A stretch of DNA of 11,208 bases from CAZLDI01 sp964558415 (GCA_964558415.1 CAZLDI010000033.1:1-11208), one strand, 5' to 3'. Positions 1-6,634 are shown, counted from the stretch's first letter. Made by a program: numbers and translations. Notes: generated from the sequence alone by a model not told the origin.

Positions 1-65
1 CTCAGTGGTAGAGCATCTGCCTTCCAAGCAGAGGGTCGCGGGTTCGATCCCCGTCCCCCGCTCCA
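1..65 (+). tRNA. tRNA-Gly(TCC), 5' end cut by window edge
   Basis: The window opens inside the D-arm of a glycine tRNA. The anticodon stem is TCTGC (16-20) with GCAGA (28-32). The 7-nt loop CTTCCAA gives anticodon TCC at 23-25, which reads GGA and probably GGG. The T-arm is GCGGG / TTCGATC / CCCGT at 38-54, and the 3' acceptor strand is followed by an encoded CCA at 63-65. About 10 nt of the 5' acceptor strand lie outside the window. A second, decayed copy of the 3' half of this tRNA lies at 2011-2082. A close relative with anticodon CCC is at the right edge. Confidence 0.97.
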
Positions 66-110
66 AAATACGAAAAATAGCCCGATCACCAACCGATCCC
101 CTGTTTGAAT

Positions 111-115
111 GGAGG
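111..115 (+). promoter_or_regulatory. Shine-Dalgarno GGAGG for the alpha/beta hydrolase
   Basis: GGAGG ends 5 nt before ATG 121. It overlaps an upstream in-frame ATG at 109 and so decides in favour of 121 as the start. Confidence 0.75.
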
Positions 116-120
116 GGCCC

Positions 121-942
121 ATGGTACTCACCCAGATCAACGGCGCCGATTTGGACGTCCGGGACAGAGGCTCGGGGGAGCCCGTCGTGTTTGTCCACGG
201 CGGAATGGGCGACGAATGCGCCGCCGTGGTCAAGGAGCCGGCCCTCACCAACCACTATCGTGTGATCGATTATCATCGCCGGGGCTGGGGGAACAGCTCC
301 TGCCCGGAGGTCCCGGTCAGCATGCAACAACAGACCGCGGACTGCAGGGCGATTCTGCGACACCTGGGCATTGAACGCGCCCACTTCGTGGGTCAGTCCA
401 GCGGCGGCAACATCATCCTGCAGCTCGCGCTGGACGCCCCTGATGCCGTGCACTCTCTCGCCCTTCTGGAGCCGGCGTTGCCATCTGCGCTATCCAACTC
501 GCCTGAGATCGGTGCGATGTTCGAGAAGATCGGAACGCTGTATGAGTCCGGCGACAAGGCGGGCGCCGTCGAGGTCTTTGCCAAGGAAGTCGGCGGCCCT
601 GACTTCGCGGCGGCCCTCGCGGCCTTCGATAAGACGCTCCCGCCGGGGCACTTTGAACGCTGGGTGGCCGCCGCCGACACGCTGGTCCAGAGTGAATTTC
701 AGGCCGAATGGTCGTTCACGAGTGACGATGCGGCACGGATCAAGCAGCCCGTGCTGAACCTGGTGGGTGTCGGTACCAGGCCCTATTTCCGCGAGGTTTA
801 CGAAACGGTGCGGACGTGGCTGCCGCAGGCCGAGAACTTTGAACTGCCTGACGCGAACCATGCCATGCTCCAGATGAACCCAAAGGGTGCAGCCGAGCGT
901 TTAGCGGGATTCTTGGCGCGCCACCCGCTCCGGGGTGACTGA
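121..942 (+). CDS. Alpha/beta hydrolase
   Basis: A 273-residue cytoplasmic alpha/beta-fold hydrolase of usual length; the substrate cannot be read from the sequence. Visible parts are the oxyanion-hole motif HGG at residues 26-28, the nucleophile elbow GQSSG at 91-95 with Ser93 as nucleophile, and the C-terminal catalytic His247 in DANHAML. The usual acid after strand 7 is not obvious: the stretch LVGVGTRPYF (about 214-223) has no Asp. The acid may instead be Glu117 after strand 6, in LLEPAL. There is no signal peptide. I chose ATG 121 over ATG 109 because GGAGG lies immediately before it. The gene begins 55 nt after the tRNA and converges on the nitrilase-family gene with a 43-nt gap. The fold is certain; a more specific name (esterase, enol-lactonase, C-C hydrolase) would be a guess. 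Confidence 0.9.
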   Translation: MVLTQINGADLDVRDRGSGEPVVFVHGGMGDECAAVVKEPALTNHYRVIDYHRRGWGNSSCPEVPVSMQQQTADCRAILRHLGIERAHFVGQSSGGNIILQLALDAPDAVHSLALLEPALPSALSNSPEIGAMFEKIGTLYESGDKAGAVEVFAKEVGGPDFAAALAAFDKTLPPGHFERWVAAADTLVQSEFQAEWSFTSDDAARIKQPVLNLVGVGTRPYFREVYETVRTWLPQAENFELPDANHAMLQMNPKGAAERLAGFLARHPLRGD

Positions 943-985
943 CACAAAGCGATTCGGGGCTCGCCGGGTTGGTGGCCCTCGACTC

Positions 986-1774
986 CTAAGCGTATCTGTA
1001 GCGCGCCGCGAGGAGGCCGGTGGCCGCGGTGATGTCGATGTCCGCGATGAGCAACCCCTCTTTGCCGTAGGGTTGATAGCTGAGTAGCGTTCCGTCCGGC
1101 CGCACCACCGCCGACGTGGTCGGCGACCCGGCGCTCGCGAAGTTTACAGTTGCGAAATAGCACGTGTTCTCGGCGGCGCGACACAAGGCTGCTTTCTCAT
1201 GGAATGAGTTTGCAGGATCGGCGAAACTCGAGGGACGGTAGCTGCCGGGTTCGGCTTCGTGGAAATGCGGGTGGAACACGATGTGCGCGCCGTGTTGCAC
1301 TGCCCAGCGGACGGTTTCCGGATAGCGCCAACCCTCGTGGCAGATCGCGATACCAAATGTCAGCGGACCGGTTTGGAATACTCGTCTCCCGGAACCGAAC
1401 GAATAGGTACCTTCCTCGGATGGGTCGAGTTGGACTTTGTCTTGGAAACCGGCGATCGTTCCGTCTCGATCGATGACCAGTGCCGTCGCTAGCAGGGCAC
1501 CATCGACGACGCGTTCGGTGCCGAGAACAACCGCGGCGTTTGCTTTCGCGGCGGTGGCTGCAATGGCGGCCCAGCCGCGCTCGAGGAACGCAGGGTCGGG
1601 GGGCGGCACCTTCTTCCCCGGTCCTCGGTAGCCGGGAATGAAGCACTCGGGAAAGCAGATGATGCCCGCGCGCTCGATGGACGCTTGAGCGATGGCTTGC
1701 TCGGCCAGCGTGACCGACTCCTCGGAAGTCGCCGGGAACCGAATGTTGGCGAGTGCGATTCGAAACGTGTTCAT
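986..1774 (-). CDS. Carbon-nitrogen hydrolase (nitrilase superfamily)
   Basis: A 262-residue member of the nitrilase/amidase superfamily, which cleaves C-N bonds in amides, carbamoyl compounds or nitriles. The Glu-Lys-Cys triad is visible in order: Glu43 in CFPECF, Lys113 in QDKVQL, and Cys145 in AICHEGWRYPE. Glu120 is placed to be the fourth conserved acid. The Cys-His-Glu order after the third strand and the short length fit an amidohydrolase of the Nit or N-carbamoyl type better than a true nitrilase, which runs to about 330 residues. It is cytoplasmic, with no signal peptide. The ribosome site before ATG 1774 is weak. It converges with the alpha/beta hydrolase, so the pair is not an operon, although both are small hydrolases typical of accessory catabolic DNA. 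The substrate is unknown. Confidence 0.92.
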   Translation of the reverse strand: MNTFRIALANIRFPATSEESVTLAEQAIAQASIERAGIICFPECFIPGYRGPGKKVPPPDPAFLERGWAAIAATAAKANAAVVLGTERVVDGALLATALVIDRDGTIAGFQDKVQLDPSEEGTYSFGSGRRVFQTGPLTFGIAICHEGWRYPETVRWAVQHGAHIVFHPHFHEAEPGSYRPSSFADPANSFHEKAALCRAAENTCYFATVNFASAGSPTTSAVVRPDGTLLSYQPYGKEGLLIADIDITAATGLLAARYRYA

Positions 1775-1910
1775 TTGGTGATCCCAATTTTACTTAGTCT
1801 GGGTTTCCGGACAAGACAGAAACCTTGGCCAGTCGTCCACGAATTGCGGATGTACACGGCAGCGTTTCCGTCCGGTGCCACAATTAGCTTCGAATTTCCG
1901 CGAATTAGGC

Positions 1911-1916
1911 TATAAT
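1911..1916 (+). promoter_or_regulatory. Consensus -10 box TATAAT
   Basis: A perfect TATAAT sits in an AT-rich stretch, with a poor -35 candidate TTCGAA at 1889-1894 (spacer 16). Transcription would begin near 1923 and run through the tRNA remnant into the DUF3090 gene, giving a leader of roughly 215 nt. It may be that gene's promoter or a leftover from the inserted segment. Confidence 0.5.
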
Positions 1917-2010
1917 TCCACTCGATAGCATTGTGACGGCCATCTGCCTGTCCTCACAAATGTGCGCGCGTCAGATGCGAAAATGTGCCTTAGGAGGCCA
2001 ATTCAGCCGG

Positions 2011-2082
2011 ACTTACTTCCAATCGGAGGGTCGCGGGTTCGGGCGACGCCCGCCCATCGGGCGAACCCCGTCCCCCGCTCCA
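2011..2082 (+). pseudogene. tRNA-Gly(TCC) 3'-half remnant with T-loop insertion
   Basis: Positions 2011-2041 align with bases 16-46 of the left-edge tRNA with 5 mismatches in 31, all in or beside the anticodon stem. The anticodon loop CTTCCAA (2016-2022) is identical, which ties the copy to the TCC isoacceptor and not to CCC. After TTCG (2038-2041) come 22 extra bases (2042-2063). Then positions 2064-2082 match the last 19 bases of the tRNA, including CCA, with one difference. There is no D-arm or 5' acceptor strand upstream, and the anticodon stem no longer pairs, so this cannot be a working tRNA. Confidence 0.88.
2035..2068. repeat. GC-rich palindromic insert (REP-like)
   Basis: The outer arms GGGTTCG (2035-2041) and CGAACCC (2062-2068) are exact inverse complements. 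Nested inside is a perfect hairpin, CGCCCG (2047-2052), loop CCCAT, CGGGCG (2058-2063). CGGGCG also occurs at 2040-2045, so the middle CGCCCG can pair on either side. The 8-mer GGGCGAAC (2059-2066) recurs in the palindrome at 4717-4738, suggesting one dispersed family of palindromes. Part of the outer arm is tRNA T-arm sequence, so the insert proper is 2042-2063. Confidence 0.6.
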
Positions 2083-2139
2083 ACGTCGGTCACATTCGTA
2101 CTGGCGCCTCTTTCGCCCATGCTTCATGCTGAGCGTGGC

Positions 2140-2667
2140 ATGTCCATCGATCTCGGCCTCGCGCGCGCCGTCGATGCGCAGTCCTTCGGTCAACCCGGCG
2201 AGCGTACCTTTCGCCTGCGCGTGGTAGGCGCTCAAGGTGAGACCGCCTCGCTCTGGATGGAGAAACAGCAGTTCCAGGCGCTCAGCCTCGCGATTCAGCA
2301 GATGCTCGCCCAGCTCGACTACCGGCAGGAGCCGGCCACGCCGGTCGAAGCCTTCCCGCAGTACCCCCAGCACGACCTCCGCGTCGGACGCATGTCCATG
2401 GGCTACGATCACGCCCCGCGGAACATAGTCCTGTACGCCCACGCGCTGGGCGAAGAAGAAAGCGAGCCGGCCGCGCTCGGCTTCCGCCTCACGCCGGAGC
2501 AATGCGCCGTCCTGGACGCCCAACTCCGCCAGATCATCGATAAGGGACGCCCGGTCTGCCCTCTCTGTGGCGCATCGATTGATGCTTCCGGTCACATGTG
2601 CATCCGCGCCAACGGCCATTCCACGCAACCGCTCCCCGAAGAGCGCAACGACGAAGAATTGGCCTAG
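2140..2667 (+). CDS. DUF3090-family protein
   Basis: A 175-residue protein I recognise as the DUF3090 / TIGR03847 type, of unknown function. Supporting features are the N-terminal block GQPGERTFRL (17-26), a helical segment beginning MEKQQFQAL (40-48), the central LTPEQ (118-122), and the C-terminal candidate zinc site Cys140-Pro-Leu-Cys143 followed by His152 and Cys154, then the block RANGH. The family is about this length and is often found near nucleotide or phosphosugar enzymes in Actinomycetota and Chloroflexota. I chose ATG 2140 because family members have about 15 residues before the GxPGxRTF block. ATG 2119 would add 7 residues, and anything further upstream would translate the tRNA remnant. 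The ribosome site is weak. It ends 40 nt before leuC. Its biochemical role is unknown. Confidence 0.82.
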   Translation: MSIDLGLARAVDAQSFGQPGERTFRLRVVGAQGETASLWMEKQQFQALSLAIQQMLAQLDYRQEPATPVEAFPQYPQHDLRVGRMSMGYDHAPRNIVLYAHALGEEESEPAALGFRLTPEQCAVLDAQLRQIIDKGRPVCPLCGASIDASGHMCIRANGHSTQPLPEERNDEELA

Positions 2668-2680
2668 CCGCAGTCTTTAC

Positions 2681-2689
2681 TGCTATCAT
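2681..2689 (+). promoter_or_regulatory. Extended -10 promoter for leuCD
   Basis: TGcTATCAT lies 19 nt before the leuC ATG, between the end of the DUF3090 gene and leuC. No convincing -35 is visible, but the TGn extension can compensate. Transcription would start near 2696, leaving a leader of about 12 nt that contains the GGAG ribosome site. There is no room for a leucine attenuator or T-box in this gap. Confidence 0.45.
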
Positions 2690-2707
2690 TGTCCCCGGAG
2701 ACCAACA

Positions 2708-4105
2708 ATGACCCCTAAGACGCTGTTCGATAAGATCTGGGACTCCCATGCTGTTCGTGAGGAGCCCGGCAAGCCCGCGCTTCTGTACGTCGACCTCCAC
2801 CTGGTGCACGAAGTGACCTCGCCCCAGGCCTTTGAGGGCCTGCGGCTATCTGGACGCCGCGTTCGCCGCCCGGACCTCACCGTCGCGACTGCCGATCATA
2901 ACGTTCCGACGATCGATCGCCTGCTGATCAAGGACGAAATATCGCGCAAGCAAGTCGAGACGCTGAAGCAGAACTGCGAGGAGTTCGACATACGCTACTA
3001 CGGAATCGATTCGGACAAACAGGGCATCGTCCACGTCATCGGCCCCGAGCTCGGCCTTACCAGACCCGGACTTGTGATCGTCTGCGGCGACAGCCACACC
3101 TCTACCCACGGAGCATTCGGCTCCTTCGCGCTGGGCATCGGGACGTCGGAGGTGGAGCACGTCCTTGCCACCCAGTGCCTCGTGCAGAAGCGCCCGAAGA
3201 CCATGGAAGTCCGCGTCGATGGCGAGCTCCCGAAGGGCGTCACCGCCAAAGACGTCATCCTCGGCATAATCGGCCGCATCGGCGTCGACGGCGCTGTCGG
3301 TCACGTCATCGAATACTCCGGCGAGGCGATACGCGCGCTCTCTATGGAAGGCCGCATGACCGTCTGCAACATGTCGATCGAAGGCGGCGCGCGCGCGGGC
3401 TTGATCGCTCCGGATGAGAAGACATTCGCCTACCTCGAAGGCCGCGAGTTCGCGCCGAAAAACGCTGATTGGGATGCAGCGATCGAGTCGTGGCGAGCTC
3501 TCTGCACGGACGAAGGCGCGGCGTTCGACGCGACAGTCGTCATCGTGGCTTCGGAGCTGGTGCCGTTCGTCACCTGGGGCACTAACCCGGGCATGGTCGT
3601 CCCCGTCACCGGCCGTGTCCCCGATCCCGCCTCCTTCGAGGCGGCGGCGGATCGACAGGCCGCAGAGCAAGCGCTATCCTACATGGGCCTCGAGCCGGAC
3701 ATCGCGATCCAGGAGATCCACCTCGACCGCGTCTTCATCGGCTCCTGCACGAACGCTCGCATCGAGGACCTGCGCGCTGCCGCCGAGGTGGCGAAGGGCC
3801 GCCGCGTGGCCGACAGTGTCTACGCGATGGTCGTCCCCGGCTCCACGCAGGTTAAGCGCCAGGCGGAGGAAGAGGGTCTCGATCGCGTCTTTACGGAGGC
3901 CGGATTCGACTGGCGGGATGCCGGTTGCTCGATGTGTCTCGGTATGAATCCGGACATCCTGCAGCCCGGCGAGCGCTGCGCCTCCAGCTCCAACCGCAAC
4001 TTCGAGGGCCGCCAGGGCAAGGGCGGCCGCACCCACCTCGTCAGCCCGCAGATGGCCGCTGCCGCCGCCATCGCCGGCCACTTCGTCGACATTAGGGACT
4101 GGTGA
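2708..4105 (+). CDS. leuC: 3-isopropylmalate dehydratase large subunit
   Basis: The catalytic subunit of isopropylmalate isomerase, which converts 2-isopropylmalate to 3-isopropylmalate through an aconitase-type dehydration and rehydration in leucine biosynthesis. At 465 residues it has the full family length. The three [4Fe-4S] ligands are visible: Cys347 in IGSCTNAR, and Cys407 and Cys410 in AGCSMCLGMN, matching the numbering of the bacterial LeuC type. Other family marks are ADHNVPT (62-68), CGDSHTSTHGAFG (126-138), IEGGARAG (224-231), and the C-terminal SSNRNFEGRQG (427-437). I chose ATG 2708 because it follows GGAG (2697-2700) at good spacing and gives the usual N-terminus TLFDKIWDSH; a longer frame to 2567 would overlap the DUF3090 gene. 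It overlaps leuD by 4 nt (GTGA), so the subunits are translationally coupled. No leuA or leuB is present in the window. Confidence 0.98.
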   Translation: MTPKTLFDKIWDSHAVREEPGKPALLYVDLHLVHEVTSPQAFEGLRLSGRRVRRPDLTVATADHNVPTIDRLLIKDEISRKQVETLKQNCEEFDIRYYGIDSDKQGIVHVIGPELGLTRPGLVIVCGDSHTSTHGAFGSFALGIGTSEVEHVLATQCLVQKRPKTMEVRVDGELPKGVTAKDVILGIIGRIGVDGAVGHVIEYSGEAIRALSMEGRMTVCNMSIEGGARAGLIAPDEKTFAYLEGREFAPKNADWDAAIESWRALCTDEGAAFDATVVIVASELVPFVTWGTNPGMVVPVTGRVPDPASFEAAADRQAAEQALSYMGLEPDIAIQEIHLDRVFIGSCTNARIEDLRAAAEVAKGRRVADSVYAMVVPGSTQVKRQAEEEGLDRVFTEAGFDWRDAGCSMCLGMNPDILQPGERCASSSNRNFEGRQGKGGRTHLVSPQMAAAAAIAGHFVDIRDW

Positions 4106-4716
4106 CCGTGGAGCCCTTCACTCGCCTCGCCGGCGTCGTCGCCCCGCTGCCACGCGTCAACGTTGACACCGATCAGATCATTCCCAAGCAGTTCCTGAAG
4201 CGCATCGAGCGCACGGGCTTCGGCGAGTTCGCGTTCTACGACTGGCGTTACCTAGCTGACGGCAGCCCCGACCCGGACTTCGAGCTGAACCACCCGGGGT
4301 ACGAGGGCGCCAGCATCCTCGTCACCGGCCGCAATTTCGGCTGCGGCTCCTCCCGCGAGCACGCCCCCTGGGCCCTGCGCGAGTACGGCATCCGCGCGAT
4401 CATCGCCTCGTCCTTCGCGGACATCTTCTACAACAACTGCATCCAGAACGGCATGTTGCCAGTGGTCCTTCCGGAGGACCGTGTCCAGGAGATCATCAAG
4501 CGCGCCCAGCGCAAACCCGGCTACAGACTCTCGATCAACCTTGACAATCAGACGGTCTACGACTCAGAGGGTTTCGAAGACGCCTTCGAAATCGACCCCT
4601 TTGTCCGCGAACGGCTGCTGGGGGGCCTCGACGATATCGGCCTCACTTTGGCGGCCGAAGGCGATATCGCCGCATTCGAGACGCAACGCCCCCGCTGGTT
4701 AGAACCCGCCCGGTAG
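4102..4716 (+). CDS. leuD: 3-isopropylmalate dehydratase small subunit
   Basis: The small swivelling-domain subunit that pairs with LeuC to form isopropylmalate isomerase. It has 204 residues, the normal size of the bacterial LeuD type. Conserved blocks are NVDTDQIIPKQFLKR (20-34), the phosphate-binding loop GRNFGCGSSREHAPWAL (76-92), SSFADIFYNN (103-112) and NGMLPVVL (116-123). The GTG start at 4102 overlaps the leuC TGA. A second GTG at 4108 sits 9 nt after AGGGA (4094-4098) and is an alternative start that would remove two residues. The gene is followed at once by a palindrome and then by a convergent gene. Confidence 0.98.
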   Translation: MTVEPFTRLAGVVAPLPRVNVDTDQIIPKQFLKRIERTGFGEFAFYDWRYLADGSPDPDFELNHPGYEGASILVTGRNFGCGSSREHAPWALREYGIRAIIASSFADIFYNNCIQNGMLPVVLPEDRVQEIIKRAQRKPGYRLSINLDNQTVYDSEGFEDAFEIDPFVRERLLGGLDDIGLTLAAEGDIAAFETQRPRWLEPAR

Positions 4717-4738
4717 GGGCGAACCTATGTGTTCGCCC
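4717..4738. terminator. Palindrome between convergent genes (terminator or REP-like)
   Basis: GGGCGAAC (4717-4724), loop CTATGT, GTTCGCCC (4731-4738): a perfect 8-bp stem directly after the leuD stop and 7 nt before the stop of the convergent flavoprotein gene. No T-run follows on either strand, so it is not a textbook intrinsic terminator. It resembles the dispersed GTAGGGGCGAnnn...TCGCCC palindromes of several bacterial groups and shares an 8-mer with the insert at 2042-2063. Confidence 0.6.
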
Positions 4739-4745
4739 GGTCCAC

Positions 4746-6071
4746 TCACTCCCTACTCTCCTCCAGCCGCCCCAACACCCGCTCCAAATACGGATTGCTG
4801 AACACCCCTTTCGGGTCCAACCGCGCGCGCACCTTCTGGAAAGCCTCCCACTCCGGATAGCGTGGCGCCAGCGTCTCCGCCGTCTGAAAGTGCAGCTTCC
4901 CCCAGTGCGGCCGCCCGCCGTAGTCGTCCATGATGTCCTCCACCGCCTCGAAGTACTGCTGATAGTGCGTCCCCTCGAACACGTGGATCGCGATGTAGCA
5001 CGTGTCGCGACCGCTCGCCGTGCTCAGCGGGATGTCGTCGCCTGCGGTGAAACGCACTTCTACAGGAAAGCTCAGGATGAGCCCGCTGCGCTTCACATAA
5101 TCCCGCACCCGATTGAACGCCTCCGTCGCCGCCTCTATCGGCACGGCGTACTCCATCTCATAGAAGCGGATCATGCGGGGCGATGCGAAGACGCGGTAGC
5201 TCTTCTCCGTGTACTCTGTCCTTCCGGTGTTCGGCATCGCCTTCGCGACGCGCGGAATCAGGGAAGGCCGCAGGCGCCCCACGCGACAGACGATCCCGAA
5301 CGCGACGTTGCTGAGCAGAATGTCGTCGCGAAACTCCTTCCAGCGCCCACGCGGCGCCGTCGGCTCGTCAGTACGGCGGTTGCGCTTGGTTAGGGCCCAC
5401 CCGGTTCCCGGCACCCAGAAGAACTCGAAGTGGTCGTTCCTGTTCACGTGTTCGTCCAGCGCCTCCAGCACCTCATCCACCCGCATCGGCATCTCGATCG
5501 CGTACAGATTGAACGCTGGCACGCAGCGCAGCGTCACTGTCGAGACGATGCCAAGCGCTCCCAGCCCGACCCTGGCGGCGCGGAAGACTTCCGGCTCCAC
5601 GTCCTCGGAGCATTCGATGACCGTGCCGTCAGCGGCGATGACACGCATCCCTGCGACCTGTGTCGCTATCCCCCCCAGACGGCGGCCGGTCCCGTGCGTC
5701 GCTGTCGAGATCGCGCCCGCGATCGTCTGATACGCGATGTCGCCCAGGTTTTCCAGCGCCAGCCCGCGCGCGTCAAGCTCCTCGTTGAGCCTATCAAGCG
5801 TAATTCCGGCCTGCACTGTCACCGTCCCGTTCGCGCGGTCCTCCGACAGCACGCGATTGTAGCGGTCCGGCCGCACCAACCGGCCGTCCGTCAGCGCGAT
5901 GCCCGTGAACGAATGCCCGGACCCGACGACCTTCACCCGCTCCCCGTCGGTGGTGGCCGCCTGAACAATCCGTACAAGCTCCTCCTCGCTGCTCGGTGTG
6001 TGTATCCGCAGCGGGCTGCAGAGCTGATTGCGCGCCCAGTTCCGCCAGGCAGCGGGACTGTTTCGGCTCAT
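4746..6071 (-). CDS. FAD-linked sugar-lactone oxidase (ALO/GULO family)
   Basis: A 441-residue flavoprotein with an N-terminal FAD-binding PCMH domain (about 15-185) and a C-terminal D-arabinono-1,4-lactone oxidase domain. VGSGHSFTG holds His53, the position that carries covalently bound FAD in this family. Further flavin-site blocks are AGAISTATHGTG (118-129) and GLGALGIVSTVTL (169-181). The C-terminal signature HWGK is at 389-392. Relatives oxidise aldonolactones such as L-gulono- or D-arabinono-lactone, or alditols; the substrate here is not determined. The frame opens at a TTG (6080), but ATG 6071 has GGGG just before it and is preferred. It follows the GGQ protein gene by 15 nt on the same strand, so both are probably one transcript. 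The two functions have no obvious link. Confidence 0.88.
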   Translation of the reverse strand: MSRNSPAAWRNWARNQLCSPLRIHTPSSEEELVRIVQAATTDGERVKVVGSGHSFTGIALTDGRLVRPDRYNRVLSEDRANGTVTVQAGITLDRLNEELDARGLALENLGDIAYQTIAGAISTATHGTGRRLGGIATQVAGMRVIAADGTVIECSEDVEPEVFRAARVGLGALGIVSTVTLRCVPAFNLYAIEMPMRVDEVLEALDEHVNRNDHFEFFWVPGTGWALTKRNRRTDEPTAPRGRWKEFRDDILLSNVAFGIVCRVGRLRPSLIPRVAKAMPNTGRTEYTEKSYRVFASPRMIRFYEMEYAVPIEAATEAFNRVRDYVKRSGLILSFPVEVRFTAGDDIPLSTASGRDTCYIAIHVFEGTHYQQYFEAVEDIMDDYGGRPHWGKLHFQTAETLAPRYPEWEAFQKVRARLDPKGVFSNPYLERVLGRLEESRE

Positions 6072-6086
6072 GCGCCCCAATTTACA

Positions 6087-6611
6087 TCATGACCGGCGCT
6101 GTCGCGACTCCTGCACCGTCCGCCACAACTCCCGGTCCGCCTTCAGAAATCCCAGTAGCTGACTCGTGGTGACGCCGATCCCTCTGGCGGCCGCGGCATA
6201 GCTTCCCTGCGCCGCCCACAGGGCGTCCAGTGCGAAAGCGATAACCAGTGGGTAATCCGGATTCCGCTCGTTGATCGCCAGCGAGCCACCATCGCCCAAA
6301 TAGCGTTCGAGTTCTGCTGGCAACGTCGGCCTTTTCAGATTGAGCGGCGCTCGCACTTCCAGCGCGATTCGCTCGCGCAGGCGTCGAAGAGCCTTCCTCC
6401 GGTTCTCGGCCAGCGAACGCGACTCCTCCGCCTTCACCGAGACGCCGGATGGTAGGTGGCGCAGCTTGATCGCTGTCTCCACCTTGTTCCGGCGCTGCCC
6501 GCCCGGGCCGCTTGCGCGGTGCCGCTCCTCGCGGCACTGCCTAAGCAACGCAGTCGCGCTCAGCCGCAACCACGTGTCCCTTTGTTCCGCTGGACTATGG
6601 TCTTCGGCCAC
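6087..6611 (-). CDS. Release-factor-like GGQ protein with C-terminal extension
   Basis: A 174-residue protein with the catalytic domain of class-I release factors but no codon-recognition domain. The GPGGQ motif (35-39) carries the peptidyl-tRNA-hydrolysing Gln39, followed by RNKVETAI (41-48), HLPSGVSV (52-59) and the basic SRSLAENRRKALRRLRER (65-82). This fits ribosome-rescue hydrolases such as ArfB or C12orf65 and bacterial proteins named peptide chain release factor-like. It lacks the long basic C-terminal tail of ArfB. Instead, residues about 98-170 form a compact helical region containing YPLVIAFALDAL and a helix-turn-helix-like segment, AAAARGIGVTTSQLLGFL. The start is GTG 6611 with GGGAAG close upstream; there is no ATG in the N-terminal region. 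It is the first gene of the minus-strand pair and is divergent from the acyltransferase. Rescue of stalled ribosomes is inferred from the domain. Confidence 0.85.
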   Translation of the reverse strand: MAEDHSPAEQRDTWLRLSATALLRQCREERHRASGPGGQRRNKVETAIKLRHLPSGVSVKAEESRSLAENRRKALRRLRERIALEVRAPLNLKRPTLPAELERYLGDGGSLAINERNPDYPLVIAFALDALWAAQGSYAAAARGIGVTTSQLLGFLKADRELWRTVQESRQRRS

Positions 6612-6634
6612 TACTTCCCGATCTCGCCGGTCGG

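Larger units (their letters stand above)
66..2082. mobile_element. Possible decayed tRNA-Gly-associated insertion (2 kb)
   Basis: This segment is bounded on the left by an intact tRNA-Gly(TCC) 3' end and on the right by a degenerate direct repeat of the same 3' half. That is the layout left when an integrative element inserts at a tRNA gene and restores it. It contains two catabolic-type hydrolase genes facing each other and an AT-richer gene-free tail. No integrase, transposase or replication gene is visible, so it would be a remnant or a passively carried piece. A tandem tRNA duplication followed by decay of one copy would leave a similar picture. Confidence 0.35.
1775..2139. other. Gene-free stretch between nitrilase-family and DUF3090 genes
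   Basis: I see no credible coding region in these 365 bases. The first part (about 1775-1935) is visibly more AT-rich than the rest of the window and holds the upstream region of the nitrilase-family gene on the minus strand and a TATAAT box on the plus strand. The remainder holds the tRNA-Gly remnant and its palindromic insert. A plus-strand reading frame is open across it only by chance: translating it would run through the tRNA remnant. Confidence 0.7.

Noticed and set aside
5..265. Plus-strand frame starting inside the left tRNA
   Set aside because: It overlaps the tRNA and the alpha/beta hydrolase in another frame and has no family likeness.
66..2082. An active integrative element
   Set aside because: No integrase, excisionase, transposase or replication gene is visible; at most it is a remnant.
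1933..2139. N-terminal extension of the DUF3090 gene to GTG 1933
   Set aside because: It would translate the tRNA remnant and its palindrome, and the added residues do not resemble the family; the normal N-terminus fits ATG 2140.
2567..2707. 47-residue upstream extension of leuC
   Set aside because: It overlaps the DUF3090 gene and lacks LeuC likeness; ATG 2708 has a ribosome site and the family N-terminus.
2668..2707. Leucine leader peptide or T-box before leuC
   Set aside because: The gap is only 40 nt, with the promoter in its middle; there is no Leu-rich short frame or T-box structure.
2846..3670. 274-residue minus-strand frame opposite leuC
   Set aside because: Antisense shadow of leuC without recognisable motifs.
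5430..6092. 220-residue plus-strand frame opposite the lactone oxidase
   Set aside because: Antisense shadow, rich in Arg and His as expected from the complementary strand of a GC-rich gene.
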